Positions 34,998 to 44,460 are shown, numbered from the stretch's first letter. The stretch: 59,207 bases of DNA from an uncultured Eubacteriales bacterium (GCA_948467545.1 CAOKER010000015.1:1-59207); one strand, 5' to 3'. A program made the numbers and translations. The notes: generated by a model not told the origin, from the letters alone.

Positions 34998-36512
34998 ATG
35001 GAGCTATTTAAAGTCAACCGCGGGCTTACATATGTCAACAGTCCTTACGTCGAGGAAAACGAATTTCTTCGCATGCCTGCCGAGAATACCCCTCTTCCAT
35101 TGTATGAAAGCAACAGGGATAAACTTCCGAAACCGATTTGGGAGGGACACAAAAACGCCGTTAAATGTTATGATTACGCCTGGAAAATAGCCTTTGACAA
35201 TCTCAGGACGCCCAATGCGGAAGCAGGCTTTGTATCAAATTTCATTGACACCGCCTTCAACGGATTTTTATTCATGTGGGATTCATCGTTCATCGTCCTG
35301 TTCGGAAAATACGGCTCGCGTATATTCGACTTCCAGAAAACGCTTGATAATTTTTACTCTCATCAACACCGCGACGGCTTTATATGCCGCGAGATTTGCG
35401 AGAGCGAAAACGGAGAACAGTTCAGCCGTTTCGATCCGTCAGGAACCGGTTTTAATATAATGCCGTGGTCGGAATGGGAATCATATCTTCAGACAGGCGA
35501 TAAGGAACGCATATCAAAAATATTCGCTCCTCTTCTTGCATATCATCTCTGGCTTAAGGAGCACCATACATGGAGAGACGGAACTTACTTCAGCACGGGC
35601 TTAGGCTGCGGAATGGACAATCAGTTCCGTCAGCAGAAGCTTTCCGAATTCGTTTGTTCTCATGGTCATATGGTATGGATGGATACCTGCGCGCAGCAAG
35701 CCCTTTCTGCCGATATAATTGTAAAGATGGCAAAAATACTCGGCCGTGAGAATCTGCCGGAGATTAAAGAGCTTGAGGAAGAATCTGTTTTTCTGAAGAA
35801 TTTCATCAATGAAAAGCTTTGGTGCGATAAAGATGCATACTATTACGACATGTTCCGGGACGGAAGTCTTAACGGAGTGAAAACAATCGGAGCATATTGG
35901 GCACTTCTTGCAGATATAGTACCGACCGAACGTCTCGGCCGCTTTGTGGCTCATCTCGACAACCCCGACGAGTTTAAACGGCCGAACAGAATTCCGTCCC
36001 TCGCGGCGTCCGATAAAAAATACAGTAAAACAGGAGACTATTGGAACGGCTCGGTATGGGCTCCGACGAACTATATGGTGCTTAAAGGACTTGAAAAACA
36101 CGGGTATAATAGACTTGCATATGAAATAGCCCGCGATAACCTTAAAAACGTAGTCGAAGTATATGAGAAAACCGGTACGCTCTGGGAAAACTACTCTCCC
36201 GAGTCTGCCGAGCGCGGTTTACCTTCTACGGCAAAGTTTGTGGGATGGTCGGGACTGTTTCCAATCAGCATAATGTTTGAATATGTTTTCGGTATACGGC
36301 CGGAAGCAAGTAAAAATACTATAGTATGGTATGTAAACCGCACAGAGCGTCACGGAATAGAACGCTATCCGTTTAAGGGCGAGGCAATAGATCTTGTCTG
36401 CTCGGAAAGACAGACTGCGGACGAAAAACCTGTAATCACCGTAAGAAGTCCCAAGCCGGTAAAAATCGAGCTTCACTGGGGAGACGGAAAAACCGAGTTA
36501 ATTGAAGCATAG
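34998..36512 (+). CDS. (alpha/alpha)6-barrel glycoside hydrolase, GH63/MGH1-like, copy 1
   Basis: A 504-residue protein with landmarks of the GH63/mannosylglycerate hydrolase-like barrel: WDSSF near residue 93, GFNIMPWSEWESYLQTGD (acid region), GDYWNGSVWAPTNYMVLKGL and ENYSPESAERG (base Glu region), then a short beta-rich tail with IELHWGDGK. These enzymes are inverting alpha-glucosidases or alpha-mannosidases; the exact sugar is not evident. There is no signal peptide, so it is cytoplasmic. AAAGGAG precedes the ATG. The next gene is a near-identical copy with its own promoter. It stands in a stretch with fucosidase and galactosidase genes, which suggests oligosaccharide breakdown. Confidence 0.8.
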   Translation: MELFKVNRGLTYVNSPYVEENEFLRMPAENTPLPLYESNRDKLPKPIWEGHKNAVKCYDYAWKIAFDNLRTPNAEAGFVSNFIDTAFNGFLFMWDSSFIVLFGKYGSRIFDFQKTLDNFYSHQHRDGFICREICESENGEQFSRFDPSGTGFNIMPWSEWESYLQTGDKERISKIFAPLLAYHLWLKEHHTWRDGTYFSTGLGCGMDNQFRQQKLSEFVCSHGHMVWMDTCAQQALSADIIVKMAKILGRENLPEIKELEEESVFLKNFINEKLWCDKDAYYYDMFRDGSLNGVKTIGAYWALLADIVPTERLGRFVAHLDNPDEFKRPNRIPSLAASDKKYSKTGDYWNGSVWAPTNYMVLKGLEKHGYNRLAYEIARDNLKNVVEVYEKTGTLWENYSPESAERGLPSTAKFVGWSGLFPISIMFEYVFGIRPEASKNTIVWYVNRTERHGIERYPFKGEAIDLVCSERQTADEKPVITVRSPKPVKIELHWGDGKTELIEA

Positions 36513-36661
36513 AAGCATATATATCAGTAATCGCATGCACTATTGAACAGATAAATCGTTTTACTGTCCTGAGAAATATGTATCTCGGCTAAATCTGTAA
36601 TAAATCCAACTAAATCTGCAATAAATAATTATAATATATTATAATCAATTTAAAAATTCTG

Positions 36662-36690
36662 TTGAAAATAAAAGCTGCACATGTTATAAT
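36662..36690 (+). promoter_or_regulatory. Promoter of hydrolase copy 2
   Basis: TTGAAA at 36662-36667, 17 bases, TATAAT at 36685-36690 with an upstream TG. Just before it, CTAAATCTG[T/C]AATAAAT occurs twice (36589-36605 and 36610-36626) with a 21-base period. Confidence 0.75.
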
Positions 36691-36770
36691 CATAGAAATT
36701 ATAGTAAACAGCAACGTATAGGTTATCAAAACATAAGCTATATAAAAACACAAATTAAGGAGCGTATTAT

Positions 36771-38285
36771 ATGGAACTATTTAAAGTCAACCGCGGACTT
36801 ACATATGTCAACAGTCCTTACGTCGAGGAAAACGAATTTCTTCGCATGCCTGCCGAGAATACCCCTCTTCCATTGTATGAAAGCAACAGGGATAAACTTC
36901 CGAAACCGATTTGGGAGGGACACAAAAACGCCGTTAAATGTTATGATTACGCCTGGAAAATAGCCTTTGACAATCTCAGGACGCCCAATGCGGAAGCAGG
37001 CTTTGTATCAAATTTCATTGACACCGCCTTCAACGGATTTTTATTCATGTGGGATTCATCGTTCATCGTCCTGTTCGGAAAATACGGCTCGCGTATATTC
37101 GACTTCCAGAAAACGCTTGATAATTTTTACTCTCATCAACACCGCGACGGCTTTATATGCCGCGAGATTTGCGAGAGCGAAAACGGAGAACAGTTCAGCC
37201 GTTTCGATCCGTCAGGAACCGGTTTTAATATAATGCCGTGGTCGGAATGGGAATCATATCTTCAGACAGGCGATAAGGAACGCATATCAAAAATATTCGC
37301 TCCTCTTCTTGCATATCATCTCTGGCTTAAGGAGCACCATACATGGAGAGACGGAACTTACTTCAGCACGGGCTTAGGCTGCGGAATGGACAATCAGTTC
37401 CGTCAGCAGAAGCTTTCCGAATTCGTTTGTTCTCATGGTCATATGGTATGGATGGATACCTGCGCGCAGCAAGCCCTTTCTGCCGATATAATTGTAAAGA
37501 TGGCAAAAATACTCGGCCGTGAGAATCTGCCGGAGATTAAAGAGCTTGAGGAAGAGTCTGTTTTTCTGAAGAATTTCATCAACGAAAAACTTTGGTGCGA
37601 AAAAGACGCATATTATTACGACATGTTCCGTGACGGAAGTCTTAACGGAATGAAAACAATCGGAGCATATTGGGCACTTCTTGCAGGTATAGTACCGGCC
37701 GAACGTCTCGACCGCTTTGTGGCTCATCTCGATAATCCGGACGAGTTCAAACGCCCGAACAGAGTTCCGTCCCTCGCGGCGTCCGATAAAAATTACAGCA
37801 AGGTGGGAGACTATTGGAACGGCTCGGTATGGGCTCCGACGAACTATATGGTGCTTAAAGGACTTGACAAGCACGGATATAATAGACTTGCATATGAAAT
37901 AGCCTGCGATAACCTTAAAAACGTGGTTGAAGTATACGAGAAGACCGGTACGCTCTGGGAAAACTACTCTCCCGAGTCTGCCGAGCGCGGTTCTTGTTCA
38001 AGAGAAAAATTTGTGGGATGGTCGGGACTGTTTCCAATCAGCATAATGTTTGAATATGTGTTCGGCATACGGCCGGAAGCAAGTAAAAATACTATAGTAT
38101 GGTATGTAAACCGTACAGAGCGCCACGGCATAGAGCGCTATCCGTTTAAGGGAGAGGCAATAGATCTTGTCTGCGCGGAAAGAAAGACCGCGGAGGAAAA
38201 GCCGATAATTACCGTAAACAGTCCGATACCGATAAGGATCGAGCTTCACTGGGGAGACGGAAAAACCGAGTTAATTGAAGCCTAA
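36771..38285 (+). CDS. (alpha/alpha)6-barrel glycoside hydrolase, GH63/MGH1-like, copy 2
   Basis: 504 residues, identical to copy 1 over the first 261 and differing at roughly twenty positions thereafter. The differences cluster after residue 262: for example RGSCSREKF replaces RGLPSTAKF just after the ENYSPESAE motif, and the last 40 residues carry several changes (AERKTAEEKPIITVNSPIPIRI). All putative catalytic motifs are kept, so both copies should be active and may differ in specificity at the C-terminal side of the active-site cleft. AAGGAG precedes the ATG. The gene has its own promoter and is followed 115 bases later by murI, without a clear terminator between them. Confidence 0.8.
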   Translation: MELFKVNRGLTYVNSPYVEENEFLRMPAENTPLPLYESNRDKLPKPIWEGHKNAVKCYDYAWKIAFDNLRTPNAEAGFVSNFIDTAFNGFLFMWDSSFIVLFGKYGSRIFDFQKTLDNFYSHQHRDGFICREICESENGEQFSRFDPSGTGFNIMPWSEWESYLQTGDKERISKIFAPLLAYHLWLKEHHTWRDGTYFSTGLGCGMDNQFRQQKLSEFVCSHGHMVWMDTCAQQALSADIIVKMAKILGRENLPEIKELEEESVFLKNFINEKLWCEKDAYYYDMFRDGSLNGMKTIGAYWALLAGIVPAERLDRFVAHLDNPDEFKRPNRVPSLAASDKNYSKVGDYWNGSVWAPTNYMVLKGLDKHGYNRLAYEIACDNLKNVVEVYEKTGTLWENYSPESAERGSCSREKFVGWSGLFPISIMFEYVFGIRPEASKNTIVWYVNRTERHGIERYPFKGEAIDLVCAERKTAEEKPIITVNSPIPIRIELHWGDGKTELIEA

Positions 38286-38400
38286 ATGACGTAACCTGCA
38301 GAAATATTTCAAAAATCGAAAACCGTCAGGAATATAAACGCTTCTGATTTAATTCCGAATGATAAAAATTTTAGTCTGTATATGCAAAGGAACATAAGTC

Positions 38401-39180
38401 ATGTTAAATTCGTCAGCTGAAAGACCGATCGCCGTTATCGATTCCGGGGTCGGGGGAATTTCCGTACTGCGAGAGCTTACCGCTCTTCTTCCGGAAGAGA
38501 ACTTTCTGTTTTTCGGTGACGAAGCCAACGCGCCGTACGGAACAAAAAGCCGGGCAGACGTATGCTCCATTACAGTCAATAACGTAAAAAGACTCATTGC
38601 GGATTACAATATAAAGGCGGTCGTAATCGCATGTAATACGGCAACGGGCGCATCGGTTACAGTCCTGAGGGATATGTATCCCGAAATTCCGATAATCGGA
38701 ATTGAACCTGAAATAAAGACGGCCGCCTTTTCTTCGGAGCATCCCAATGTCCTTATTATGGCCACTCCGCTCACATTGAGTCAGCCTAAATTTATATATC
38801 TTAAAAATAAATATAAGACGAGAGCGGATTTCAGACTGCTTCCCTGTCCCGGACTTATGGAGCTTATAGAAGAAGGTCATCTGAGCGATGATTTGCTTAA
38901 AAACTATTTGAAAAATCTATTTGCCGGGCTCGGCAGAAATAAATTTGACGCAATTGTTTTGGGGTGTACGCATTATCCTCACATAAGAAAGTCAATCTCT
39001 GAATTTTTTCCGGGTATTCCAATCTACGACGGCTGTCACGGTACAGCTGCAGAAACCCGCAGAAGACTTGAAGAAAGCGGTCTTGCCGAACATTCCGGAC
39101 ATACGGGAACAATTCATTTTATAACAACCGCGGACAATCCGAAATTTTGTAAAATCTGTCAAATGCTGCTGAATATGTAA
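38401..39180 (+). CDS. murI: Glutamate racemase
   Basis: The 259-residue protein has the two-Cys racemase architecture: IDSGVGGISVLREL at the N-terminus, FFGDEANAPYG, the first catalytic Cys in IACNTATGAS and the second in LGCTHYP. It interconverts L- and D-glutamate for peptidoglycan synthesis in the cytoplasm. The family consensus GD..N.PYG is kept. AAAGGAAC precedes the ATG. There is no adjacent wall-synthesis gene; upstream lie the hydrolase copies, downstream an ABC importer with its own promoter. Confidence 0.95.
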   Translation: MLNSSAERPIAVIDSGVGGISVLRELTALLPEENFLFFGDEANAPYGTKSRADVCSITVNNVKRLIADYNIKAVVIACNTATGASVTVLRDMYPEIPIIGIEPEIKTAAFSSEHPNVLIMATPLTLSQPKFIYLKNKYKTRADFRLLPCPGLMELIEEGHLSDDLLKNYLKNLFAGLGRNKFDAIVLGCTHYPHIRKSISEFFPGIPIYDGCHGTAAETRRRLEESGLAEHSGHTGTIHFITTADNPKFCKICQMLLNM

Positions 39181-39263
39181 TATTCAAAGTAATCAAAAAA
39201 GTATTTCTCAAATGGATTTTGTACATTTATAAGCAATCCTATTGATTTTTTTAGTTTGAACCA

Positions 39264-39292
39264 TTGACTTTTTATTATCAAAGTGATACAAT
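39264..39292 (+). promoter_or_regulatory. Promoter of the three-gene ABC importer
   Basis: TTGACT at 39264-39269, 17 bases, TACAAT at 39287-39292 with TG before it. No T-box or other known riboswitch was recognised in the following leader of about 75 nt. Confidence 0.7.
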
Positions 39293-39373
39293 TACATTGG
39301 ATTTTTTATATTCGGTCTTATACGTCCGATAAAAATATGTAAGAGTAGAAAGGTTTAAAAGAAAGGTTCAAAA

Positions 39374-40324
39374 ATGAAAAAAGCAATAACGGCTATTCTT
39401 GCTCTGGCTTTAGCTGTATCTTTCGGCGGATGCTCGGGGAAAGACAAAAATTATGTAATAGGTATCTGTCAGCAACAGCAGCATGACGCCCTCGACGCGG
39501 CAACGGAAGGATTTAAAGCTGCGCTCACAGAGGAATTCGGAGATAAGGTTACTTTCGATTATCAAAATGCTTCCGGCGATTCCACAAACTGCTCTACAAT
39601 CATAAACAGCTTTGTTTCCAAAAATGTTGATCTCATTATGGCAAACGCCACATCGGCAGTTCAGGCGGCTGCCGCGGGAACAACATCCATTCCGATTCTC
39701 GGTACGTCGGTAACACATTACGGCACCGCACTTGAAATTAAAGACTATACCGGAACAATCGGCGGAAACATTTCCGGTACTTCTGATCTCGCTCCGCTTG
39801 ACCAGCAGGCACAGATGATTGTCGACATTCTCCCGAATGCTAAAACAGTCGGTCTTTTATACTGCTCATCGGAGCCCAATTCTCTGTTTCAGGTAGATAT
39901 TGTAAAACAAGAGCTTGAAGCAAAAGGCATCACATGCAATACATACGCTTTTTCCGATTCAAACGATATTGCGGCTATCTGTACAAAAGCTTGTGCGGAC
40001 TGTGACGCGATTTATATTCCTACCGATAACACAGCAGCTAATTCAACCGGAGTAATTGATTCAGTATGCCGTCCGGCAGGAATACCGATAATTGCGGGGG
40101 AAGAAGGAATTTGCAAAGGATGCGGTGTTGCAACTCTCTCAATCAGCTATTACGACCTCGGTTATCAAACAGGCCAGATGGCAATTAAAGTTCTGAAAGG
40201 CGAAGCAAATATTTCCGAGATGCCTATTGAATTCTCTTCCAAATTTACAAAAAAATATAACGCGACCATCTGCGAAGAACTGAATATTAATATCCCTGAC
40301 GACTATATCGCTATCGAAAACTGA
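39374..40324 (+). CDS. ABC importer substrate-binding lipoprotein (TrpX-like, PF04392 type)
   Basis: A 316-residue lipoprotein: the signal peptide ends in VSFGGC, so the Cys near residue 20 should be lipidated. The body has the two-lobe periplasmic-binding-protein fold with IGICQQQQHDALDAATEGF, ANATSAVQAAA, NAKTVGLLYCSSEPNS and IYIPTDNTAANS, typical of the ABC_sub_bind family that includes TrpX. Related systems import tryptophan, tyrosine or other small molecules; nothing here fixes the ligand. A permease and an ATPase gene follow on the same strand, completing the importer. AGAAAGGTTC precedes the ATG. Confidence 0.88.
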   Translation: MKKAITAILALALAVSFGGCSGKDKNYVIGICQQQQHDALDAATEGFKAALTEEFGDKVTFDYQNASGDSTNCSTIINSFVSKNVDLIMANATSAVQAAAAGTTSIPILGTSVTHYGTALEIKDYTGTIGGNISGTSDLAPLDQQAQMIVDILPNAKTVGLLYCSSEPNSLFQVDIVKQELEAKGITCNTYAFSDSNDIAAICTKACADCDAIYIPTDNTAANSTGVIDSVCRPAGIPIIAGEEGICKGCGVATLSISYYDLGYQTGQMAIKVLKGEANISEMPIEFSSKFTKKYNATICEELNINIPDDYIAIEN

Positions 40325-40329
40325 TAAAA

Positions 40330-40368
40330 TAAACATCGCGGCAACGATAATCGTTGCCGCGATGTTTA
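40330..40368 (+). promoter_or_regulatory. Perfect 18-bp hairpin between binding-protein and permease genes
   Basis: An 18-base perfect stem (40330-40347 with 40351-40368) with a three-base TAA loop and no T tract. Such intercistronic hairpins commonly protect the upstream mRNA and let the binding protein be made in excess over the permease. Confidence 0.65.
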
Positions 40369-40479
40369 AAACGTTTACATAACAGACGGCATCCGCCGCA
40401 GCAGGCGGGAGACGCCTTATTTTAGTTATATAATATAAAATTCGATATTCGGATTTATAAGCCTTATTGGGGGATTTTT

Positions 40480-41415
40480 ATGTCTATCATAGATCTAATA
40501 AACTCACTTCCCGGAGCTGTCGCACAAGGCCTTATTTGGGGCATAATGGCTATCGGAGTATACATAACATACCGTATTCTTGATTTTGCAGACCTGACCG
40601 TGGACGGTTCTATCTGTACGGGCGGCGCCGTTTGCGTCATGATGATAACAGGAGGATACAGCATTCCCGTAGCAATACTCACCGCATTCTTAGCAGGTCT
40701 TCTTACCGGTCTCGCTACCGGTTTGTTCCATACCTTTATGGGAATTCCGCCTATACTCGCGGGAATTCTTACTCAGCTTTCTCTATATTCAATCAATCTT
40801 AAAATAATGGGAAAAGCTAATCAGGCCGTTAATGTACGCAATTATAAACTTTTAGTCTCAATGCAGTACAATAAAGGCGTTCCTTTCTATCAAAATACCA
40901 TATTTGTTGTTGGCATTATTACAGCAATTATAATCCTGATTCTCTACTGGTTTTTCGGAACAGAAAAGGGATGCGCAATCCGTGCAACCGGAAGCAACCC
41001 AAATATGAGCCGCGCCAACGGAATAAATACTGACATAAACAAAGTAATTGCATTAATGCTGTCTAATGGAATTGTTGCATTTTCCGGTGCGCTTCTGTCC
41101 CAATATCAGGGATTTGCGGATGTTCAAATGGGACGCGGAGCAATTGTAATCGGTCTTGCGGCTGTTATCATCGGAGAAGCAATTTTCGGAAAGCTGCTCC
41201 ATAACTTTGCACTTCAGCTGCTGAGCGTTGCTTTAGGCGGTGTAATATACTATCTTGTCTATCAGACCGTTATTTGGCTTGGTCTGGATACTGACCTGCT
41301 TAAGCTCTTGTCCGCCATTGTTGTCGCAGTATTTCTTGCCATTCCGTATTGGAAAAAACAATATTTCCGAAAAGGAAACAAATCCGTCAAAAAGTCTATT
41401 CAGACTAAGGAATAA
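40480..41415 (+). CDS. ABC importer permease (TrpY-like)
   Basis: The 311-residue protein has about eight or nine hydrophobic segments of the BPD_transp_2 type, with GLIWGIMAIGVYITYRIL at the N-terminus and the cytoplasmic coupling region RATGSNPNMSRANGI, which contacts the ATPase. It lies between the lipoprotein and ATPase genes and should form a homodimeric membrane channel for them. TTGGGGGATT serves as a weak ribosome binding site. The substrate is that of the lipoprotein and is unknown. Confidence 0.88.
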   Translation: MSIIDLINSLPGAVAQGLIWGIMAIGVYITYRILDFADLTVDGSICTGGAVCVMMITGGYSIPVAILTAFLAGLLTGLATGLFHTFMGIPPILAGILTQLSLYSINLKIMGKANQAVNVRNYKLLVSMQYNKGVPFYQNTIFVVGIITAIIILILYWFFGTEKGCAIRATGSNPNMSRANGINTDINKVIALMLSNGIVAFSGALLSQYQGFADVQMGRGAIVIGLAAVIIGEAIFGKLLHNFALQLLSVALGGVIYYLVYQTVIWLGLDTDLLKLLSAIVVAVFLAIPYWKKQYFRKGNKSVKKSIQTKE

Positions 41416-41489
41416 AAAAATAATTAGTACTTTTGCAGGCTTAAGTTATCATATAACCATGGCCGGCAGAAAGGAATGATAATACAGAA

Positions 41490-42284
41490 ATGCTAAAACT
41501 TGTAGACATCTGCAAAACCTTCAATCCGGGTACAAGTAACGAAAAGGTCGCGCTTAACCACCTGAACCTCACACTTGCTACCGGTGACTTTGTAACTGTC
41601 ATCGGCGGAAACGGTGCAGGTAAAAGTACCATGCTTAATGCAATATGCGGTGTTTGGAAACCGGATTCCGGAAGTATTTTTATCGACGGAATTGACGTCA
41701 CGAGTATGCCGGAATTTAAAAGAGCCAAATTTCTCGGAAGAGTTTTTCAGGATCCAATGATGGGAACTGCCCCGGAAATGCAAATCGAAGAAAATCTCGC
41801 AATTGCAAATCGACGCGGAAAAAGCCGCGGACTCGGATGGGGTATAAAGAAAGATGAACGTGAAAAATACCGTGAGCTTCTCAGAGAGTTCGATCTTGGA
41901 CTCGAAGATCGTCTGACAGCAAAAGTCGGACTTTTATCAGGAGGACAGCGGCAGGCGCTCACACTGCTTATGGCATCTCTGCAGAAGCCGAAACTCCTGT
42001 TACTCGACGAGCATACCGCGGCTCTCGATCCCAAAACTGCCGAAAAAGTGCTTCGGTTATCAGATAAAATCGTAGCAGAAAACAATCTCACAACATTAAT
42101 GGTTACTCATAATATGCGCGACGCCATCGCGCACGGAAGCCGTCTTATTATGATGAGCAACGGTCACGTCGTAGTTGACGTCAGCGGAGAAGAAAAGAAA
42201 AATCTTACGGTCGAACAGCTTATTGAAATGTTTTCGACGGCAAGCGGAAGTGAATTTTCAAACGACAGCGCAATTCTTTCTTAA
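41490..42284 (+). CDS. ABC importer ATP-binding protein (TrpZ-like)
   Basis: A 264-residue ATPase with Walker A GGNGAGKST (near residue 41), signature LSGGQRQALTLL, Walker B LLLLDEHTAALDP and switch His in MVTHNM. The Walker B continuation reads DEHTAALD instead of the usual DEPTSALD, as in the TrpZ/PhnL-like group of this importer type. It drives the permease encoded just upstream. GAAAGGAATG lies about 14 bases ahead of the ATG. A hairpin terminator follows the gene. Confidence 0.9.
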   Translation: MLKLVDICKTFNPGTSNEKVALNHLNLTLATGDFVTVIGGNGAGKSTMLNAICGVWKPDSGSIFIDGIDVTSMPEFKRAKFLGRVFQDPMMGTAPEMQIEENLAIANRRGKSRGLGWGIKKDEREKYRELLREFDLGLEDRLTAKVGLLSGGQRQALTLLMASLQKPKLLLLDEHTAALDPKTAEKVLRLSDKIVAENNLTTLMVTHNMRDAIAHGSRLIMMSNGHVVVDVSGEEKKNLTVEQLIEMFSTASGSEFSNDSAILS

Positions 42285-42340
42285 ATACAAAAGACTCGGT
42301 TATAACTTTACACAAAATTGCATACAAAATACAAAATATA

Positions 42341-42376
42341 TGTACCCTCCTTGTCGGTTTGTCCAAGGAGGGTACA
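42341..42376. terminator. Hairpin terminator between convergent genes
   Basis: A 13-base perfect stem, TGTACCCTCCTTG (42341-42353) with its complement at 42364-42376, and a ten-base loop. Tails are T-rich mainly on the minus strand, so it probably stops rsmI transcription as well as the importer operon. Confidence 0.65.
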
Positions 42377-42432
42377 TATCGTCTGTAATCAAATCATTAA
42401 TGATCGTCTGTTTTATTTTTAATATATTTTAT

Positions 42433-43344
42433 TTATCGTTCATTGCTGTCGCTTTCAATCATAGCCTTATATATAACATTTTTAGCCACTCCCCTATCCG
42501 AAGCAGCCGCTTTCATGGCATCCATTCTTCCGTAACCGTTATCCTCGTAAAATAATACATGCTCAAAGATACTCATATCACGCCAAAATGCCGAATCGTT
42601 ATCCTTATCACCGCTGATTACAACAACAAATTCTCCTCGCGGAACATGCTCCGTGTAATAACTCAGCATTTCATCTATAGTTCCGCGTAAAACTTCCTCA
42701 TTTAATTTTGTCATTTCACGGCATAGAGCGATTCTGCGGCCCTTTCCAAAGAACTCTGAAAATATTTCTAAAACCTTTCGCAAATCATGAGGAGATGAAT
42801 AAAAAATCATCGTTCTGCGCTCTGTTTTAAGCTCAGTAAGCAAAGAATGAGCGTCTTTTTTCTTTTCAGGAAGAAATCCTTCAAAAATAAAGCTCGAAGT
42901 GTCAAAACCTGAAAGAATCAAAGCATTTACAGCGGCGCATGGTCCGGGCACGGCCGTTACGGAAATCCCGCTCTCTATACAAAGAGCTGTAATATCACTG
43001 CCCGGATCTGATATACCGGGAGTTCCTGCATCCGTCACCAGAGCACAGCTCTCTCCGCTTTTTAATCTTCTGACAATTTCTTCACCGGCAGATCGTTTGT
43101 TATGCTCATGATAAGGAATAAACGGCTTGTTCAGCGACAGATAAGACATAAGCTTTGCGGTAACACGCGTATCTTCGGCAGCTACAAAGCTGCATTCCGA
43201 AAGTACCTTAACGGCACGTTCCGATATATCCGCAAGATTTCCGATAGGCGATGCAACAAGATACAGCGTACCCGCCTCTATGCGATTCCTTTCTTCCGTC
43301 GTATTTTCTGTTGACTCAAAGAATTCGCCGTATTCCCTTTCCAT
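42433..43344 (-). CDS. rsmI: 16S rRNA (cytidine(1402)-2'-O)-methyltransferase RsmI
   Basis: A 303-residue protein of the tetrapyrrole-methylase fold: LYLVASPIGNLADIS, AAEDTRVT, HEHN, VTDAGTPGISDPG and AVPGPCAAVNALILSGF, all diagnostic of RsmI. It methylates the ribose of C1402 in 16S rRNA with S-adenosylmethionine. The ATG at 43344 is preferred, with AAGGGA about twelve bases upstream; the earlier TTG overlaps that site. In Firmicutes rsmI sits near yabB, yaaT and holB, and the same neighbours appear here on the same strand. The C-terminus ends in a short helical tail. Confidence 0.95.
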   Translation of the reverse strand: MEREYGEFFESTENTTEERNRIEAGTLYLVASPIGNLADISERAVKVLSECSFVAAEDTRVTAKLMSYLSLNKPFIPYHEHNKRSAGEEIVRRLKSGESCALVTDAGTPGISDPGSDITALCIESGISVTAVPGPCAAVNALILSGFDTSSFIFEGFLPEKKKDAHSLLTELKTERRTMIFYSSPHDLRKVLEIFSEFFGKGRRIALCREMTKLNEEVLRGTIDEMLSYYTEHVPRGEFVVVISGDKDNDSAFWRDMSIFEHVLFYEDNGYGRMDAMKAAASDRGVAKNVIYKAMIESDSNER

Positions 43345-43511
43345 TTTTATGATAATTCCCTTCAAAAATATTAAATAAACTTAAAAGCGATACGATTAAA
43401 AAAACAGCTCAGAAATATTTAGGTAATAACCTTTCCTCAAAAAGTAAGTAAAATCCGCCGACAGATAAGATAATTACCGATAACCAAAGTATTTCCGAAA
43501 TTACTCTTTAT

Positions 43512-44273
43512 TTACTGCTTCAAATCAAAATTTAATGTTCTATATATATGCTCGATCTGCTCTGTAGTATTTCCTTTATCATCCGAGAGCAAAAGTACGG
43601 GCATCATCGAGAGAGAGCTTTTACCTCCGCGTATTCCTTCAACAAGCGCAAGCGCGGGAGAATGCGATAAATCCCTTTGTACAAAACAGCACCTCTTGGG
43701 CTCTATCCCCGAACTTCGCATCGATGAAAACAAATCCACAAGACGATCCGGGCGGTATACGGCATAGAAAACGCCGCCCCATTCAAGCACGGCAGCGGCG
43801 GCCGAGCAAAAATCAAATATGTCCCCATTTAATTCATGGCGAGCCGCATTGCGTCCGAAATTATTCGCATGTTTTCCGCTGTCGGAACGCATATAAGGAG
43901 GGTTGGTAAAAACCGCTTCAAATTTTTCATGCCCGGATATTAAATTCCTAATATCATCATTTCTAACAGAAATTAAATCGCTTAAGCCATTAAGGCGCAC
44001 GTTTCTCTCACAAAGCTCCGCATATTCGGACTGAACCTCAATAGCGTCTATATGAGCAAATTTTCTCGAAGCGGCACAGAGCAATGAAACTGCGCCGCTG
44101 CCGCATCCGAAATCAACAGCACGCTTATGCGGAAGAGGCTTAATAAATGAAGCAAGAAGCAATGCGTCCGTACCAAACAAAAAACCGCCGCTGCGCTGAA
44201 TCATTTTTAACCCAAGATTTATATCGGTAACCGATTCTCCTTCTTTCAGTTCAAAGCTCTCATTATCAAACAT
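43512..44273 (-). CDS. yabB: tRNA1(Val) adenine-37-N6-methyltransferase-like protein (YabB/TrmN6)
   Basis: The 253-residue Rossmann methyltransferase has GGFLFGTDALLLASF, motif I VDFGCGSGAVSLL, IEVQSEYAELCERNV and the catalytic TNPPYMR of N6-adenine methyltransferases. It should modify A37 of a tRNA, as TrmN6 does in other bacteria. Its position between the yaaT/holB block and rsmI is the conserved Firmicutes arrangement. The usual small GIY-YIG gene (yazA) between yabB and rsmI is absent; only 168 bases lie there. Confidence 0.9.
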   Translation of the reverse strand: MFDNESFELKEGESVTDINLGLKMIQRSGGFLFGTDALLLASFIKPLPHKRAVDFGCGSGAVSLLCAASRKFAHIDAIEVQSEYAELCERNVRLNGLSDLISVRNDDIRNLISGHEKFEAVFTNPPYMRSDSGKHANNFGRNAARHELNGDIFDFCSAAAAVLEWGGVFYAVYRPDRLVDLFSSMRSSGIEPKRCCFVQRDLSHSPALALVEGIRGGKSSLSMMPVLLLSDDKGNTTEQIEHIYRTLNFDLKQ

Positions 44274-44421
44274 CTGTAAGACCGTCCCACTAATACCGGC
44301 ATATTGTCATCCGGTAAAATTAATATCAAAATAATAGTCAAAACCAAGACTTGATCACAATTAAACAGCCACAGCTTTCTGTAATGTTCAATTGCCGGAT
44401 TGACATGATAACCATAATAAT

Positions 44422-44447
44422 AAAAGGCACCGTCAAGCGGCGCCTTT
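44422..44447 (-). terminator. Terminator of the ferredoxin gene
   Basis: AAAGGCACCG / CGGCGCCTTT (44423-44432 with 44438-44447, one mismatch) with a TTTTATTATTAT tail on the minus strand. It ends the ferredoxin transcript 14 bases after the stop, so yabB probably has its own promoter within 44274-44422. Confidence 0.75.
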
Positions 44448-44460
44448 AAATTATTACAGC

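Larger units (their letters stand above)
34859..38285 (+). repeat. Tandem duplication of promoter plus hydrolase gene
   Basis: Two units of promoter, leader and 504-codon gene follow one another with an offset of 1773 bases. Bases 35025-35782 are identical to 36798-37555 (758 bases without a difference), whereas the promoters, the leaders and the 3' halves differ at many sites. Confidence 0.95.

Noticed and set aside
39293..39373. T-box or amino-acid riboswitch for the TrpX-like importer
   Set aside because: The leader is only about 75 nt and lacks the T-box TGG sequence and stems.
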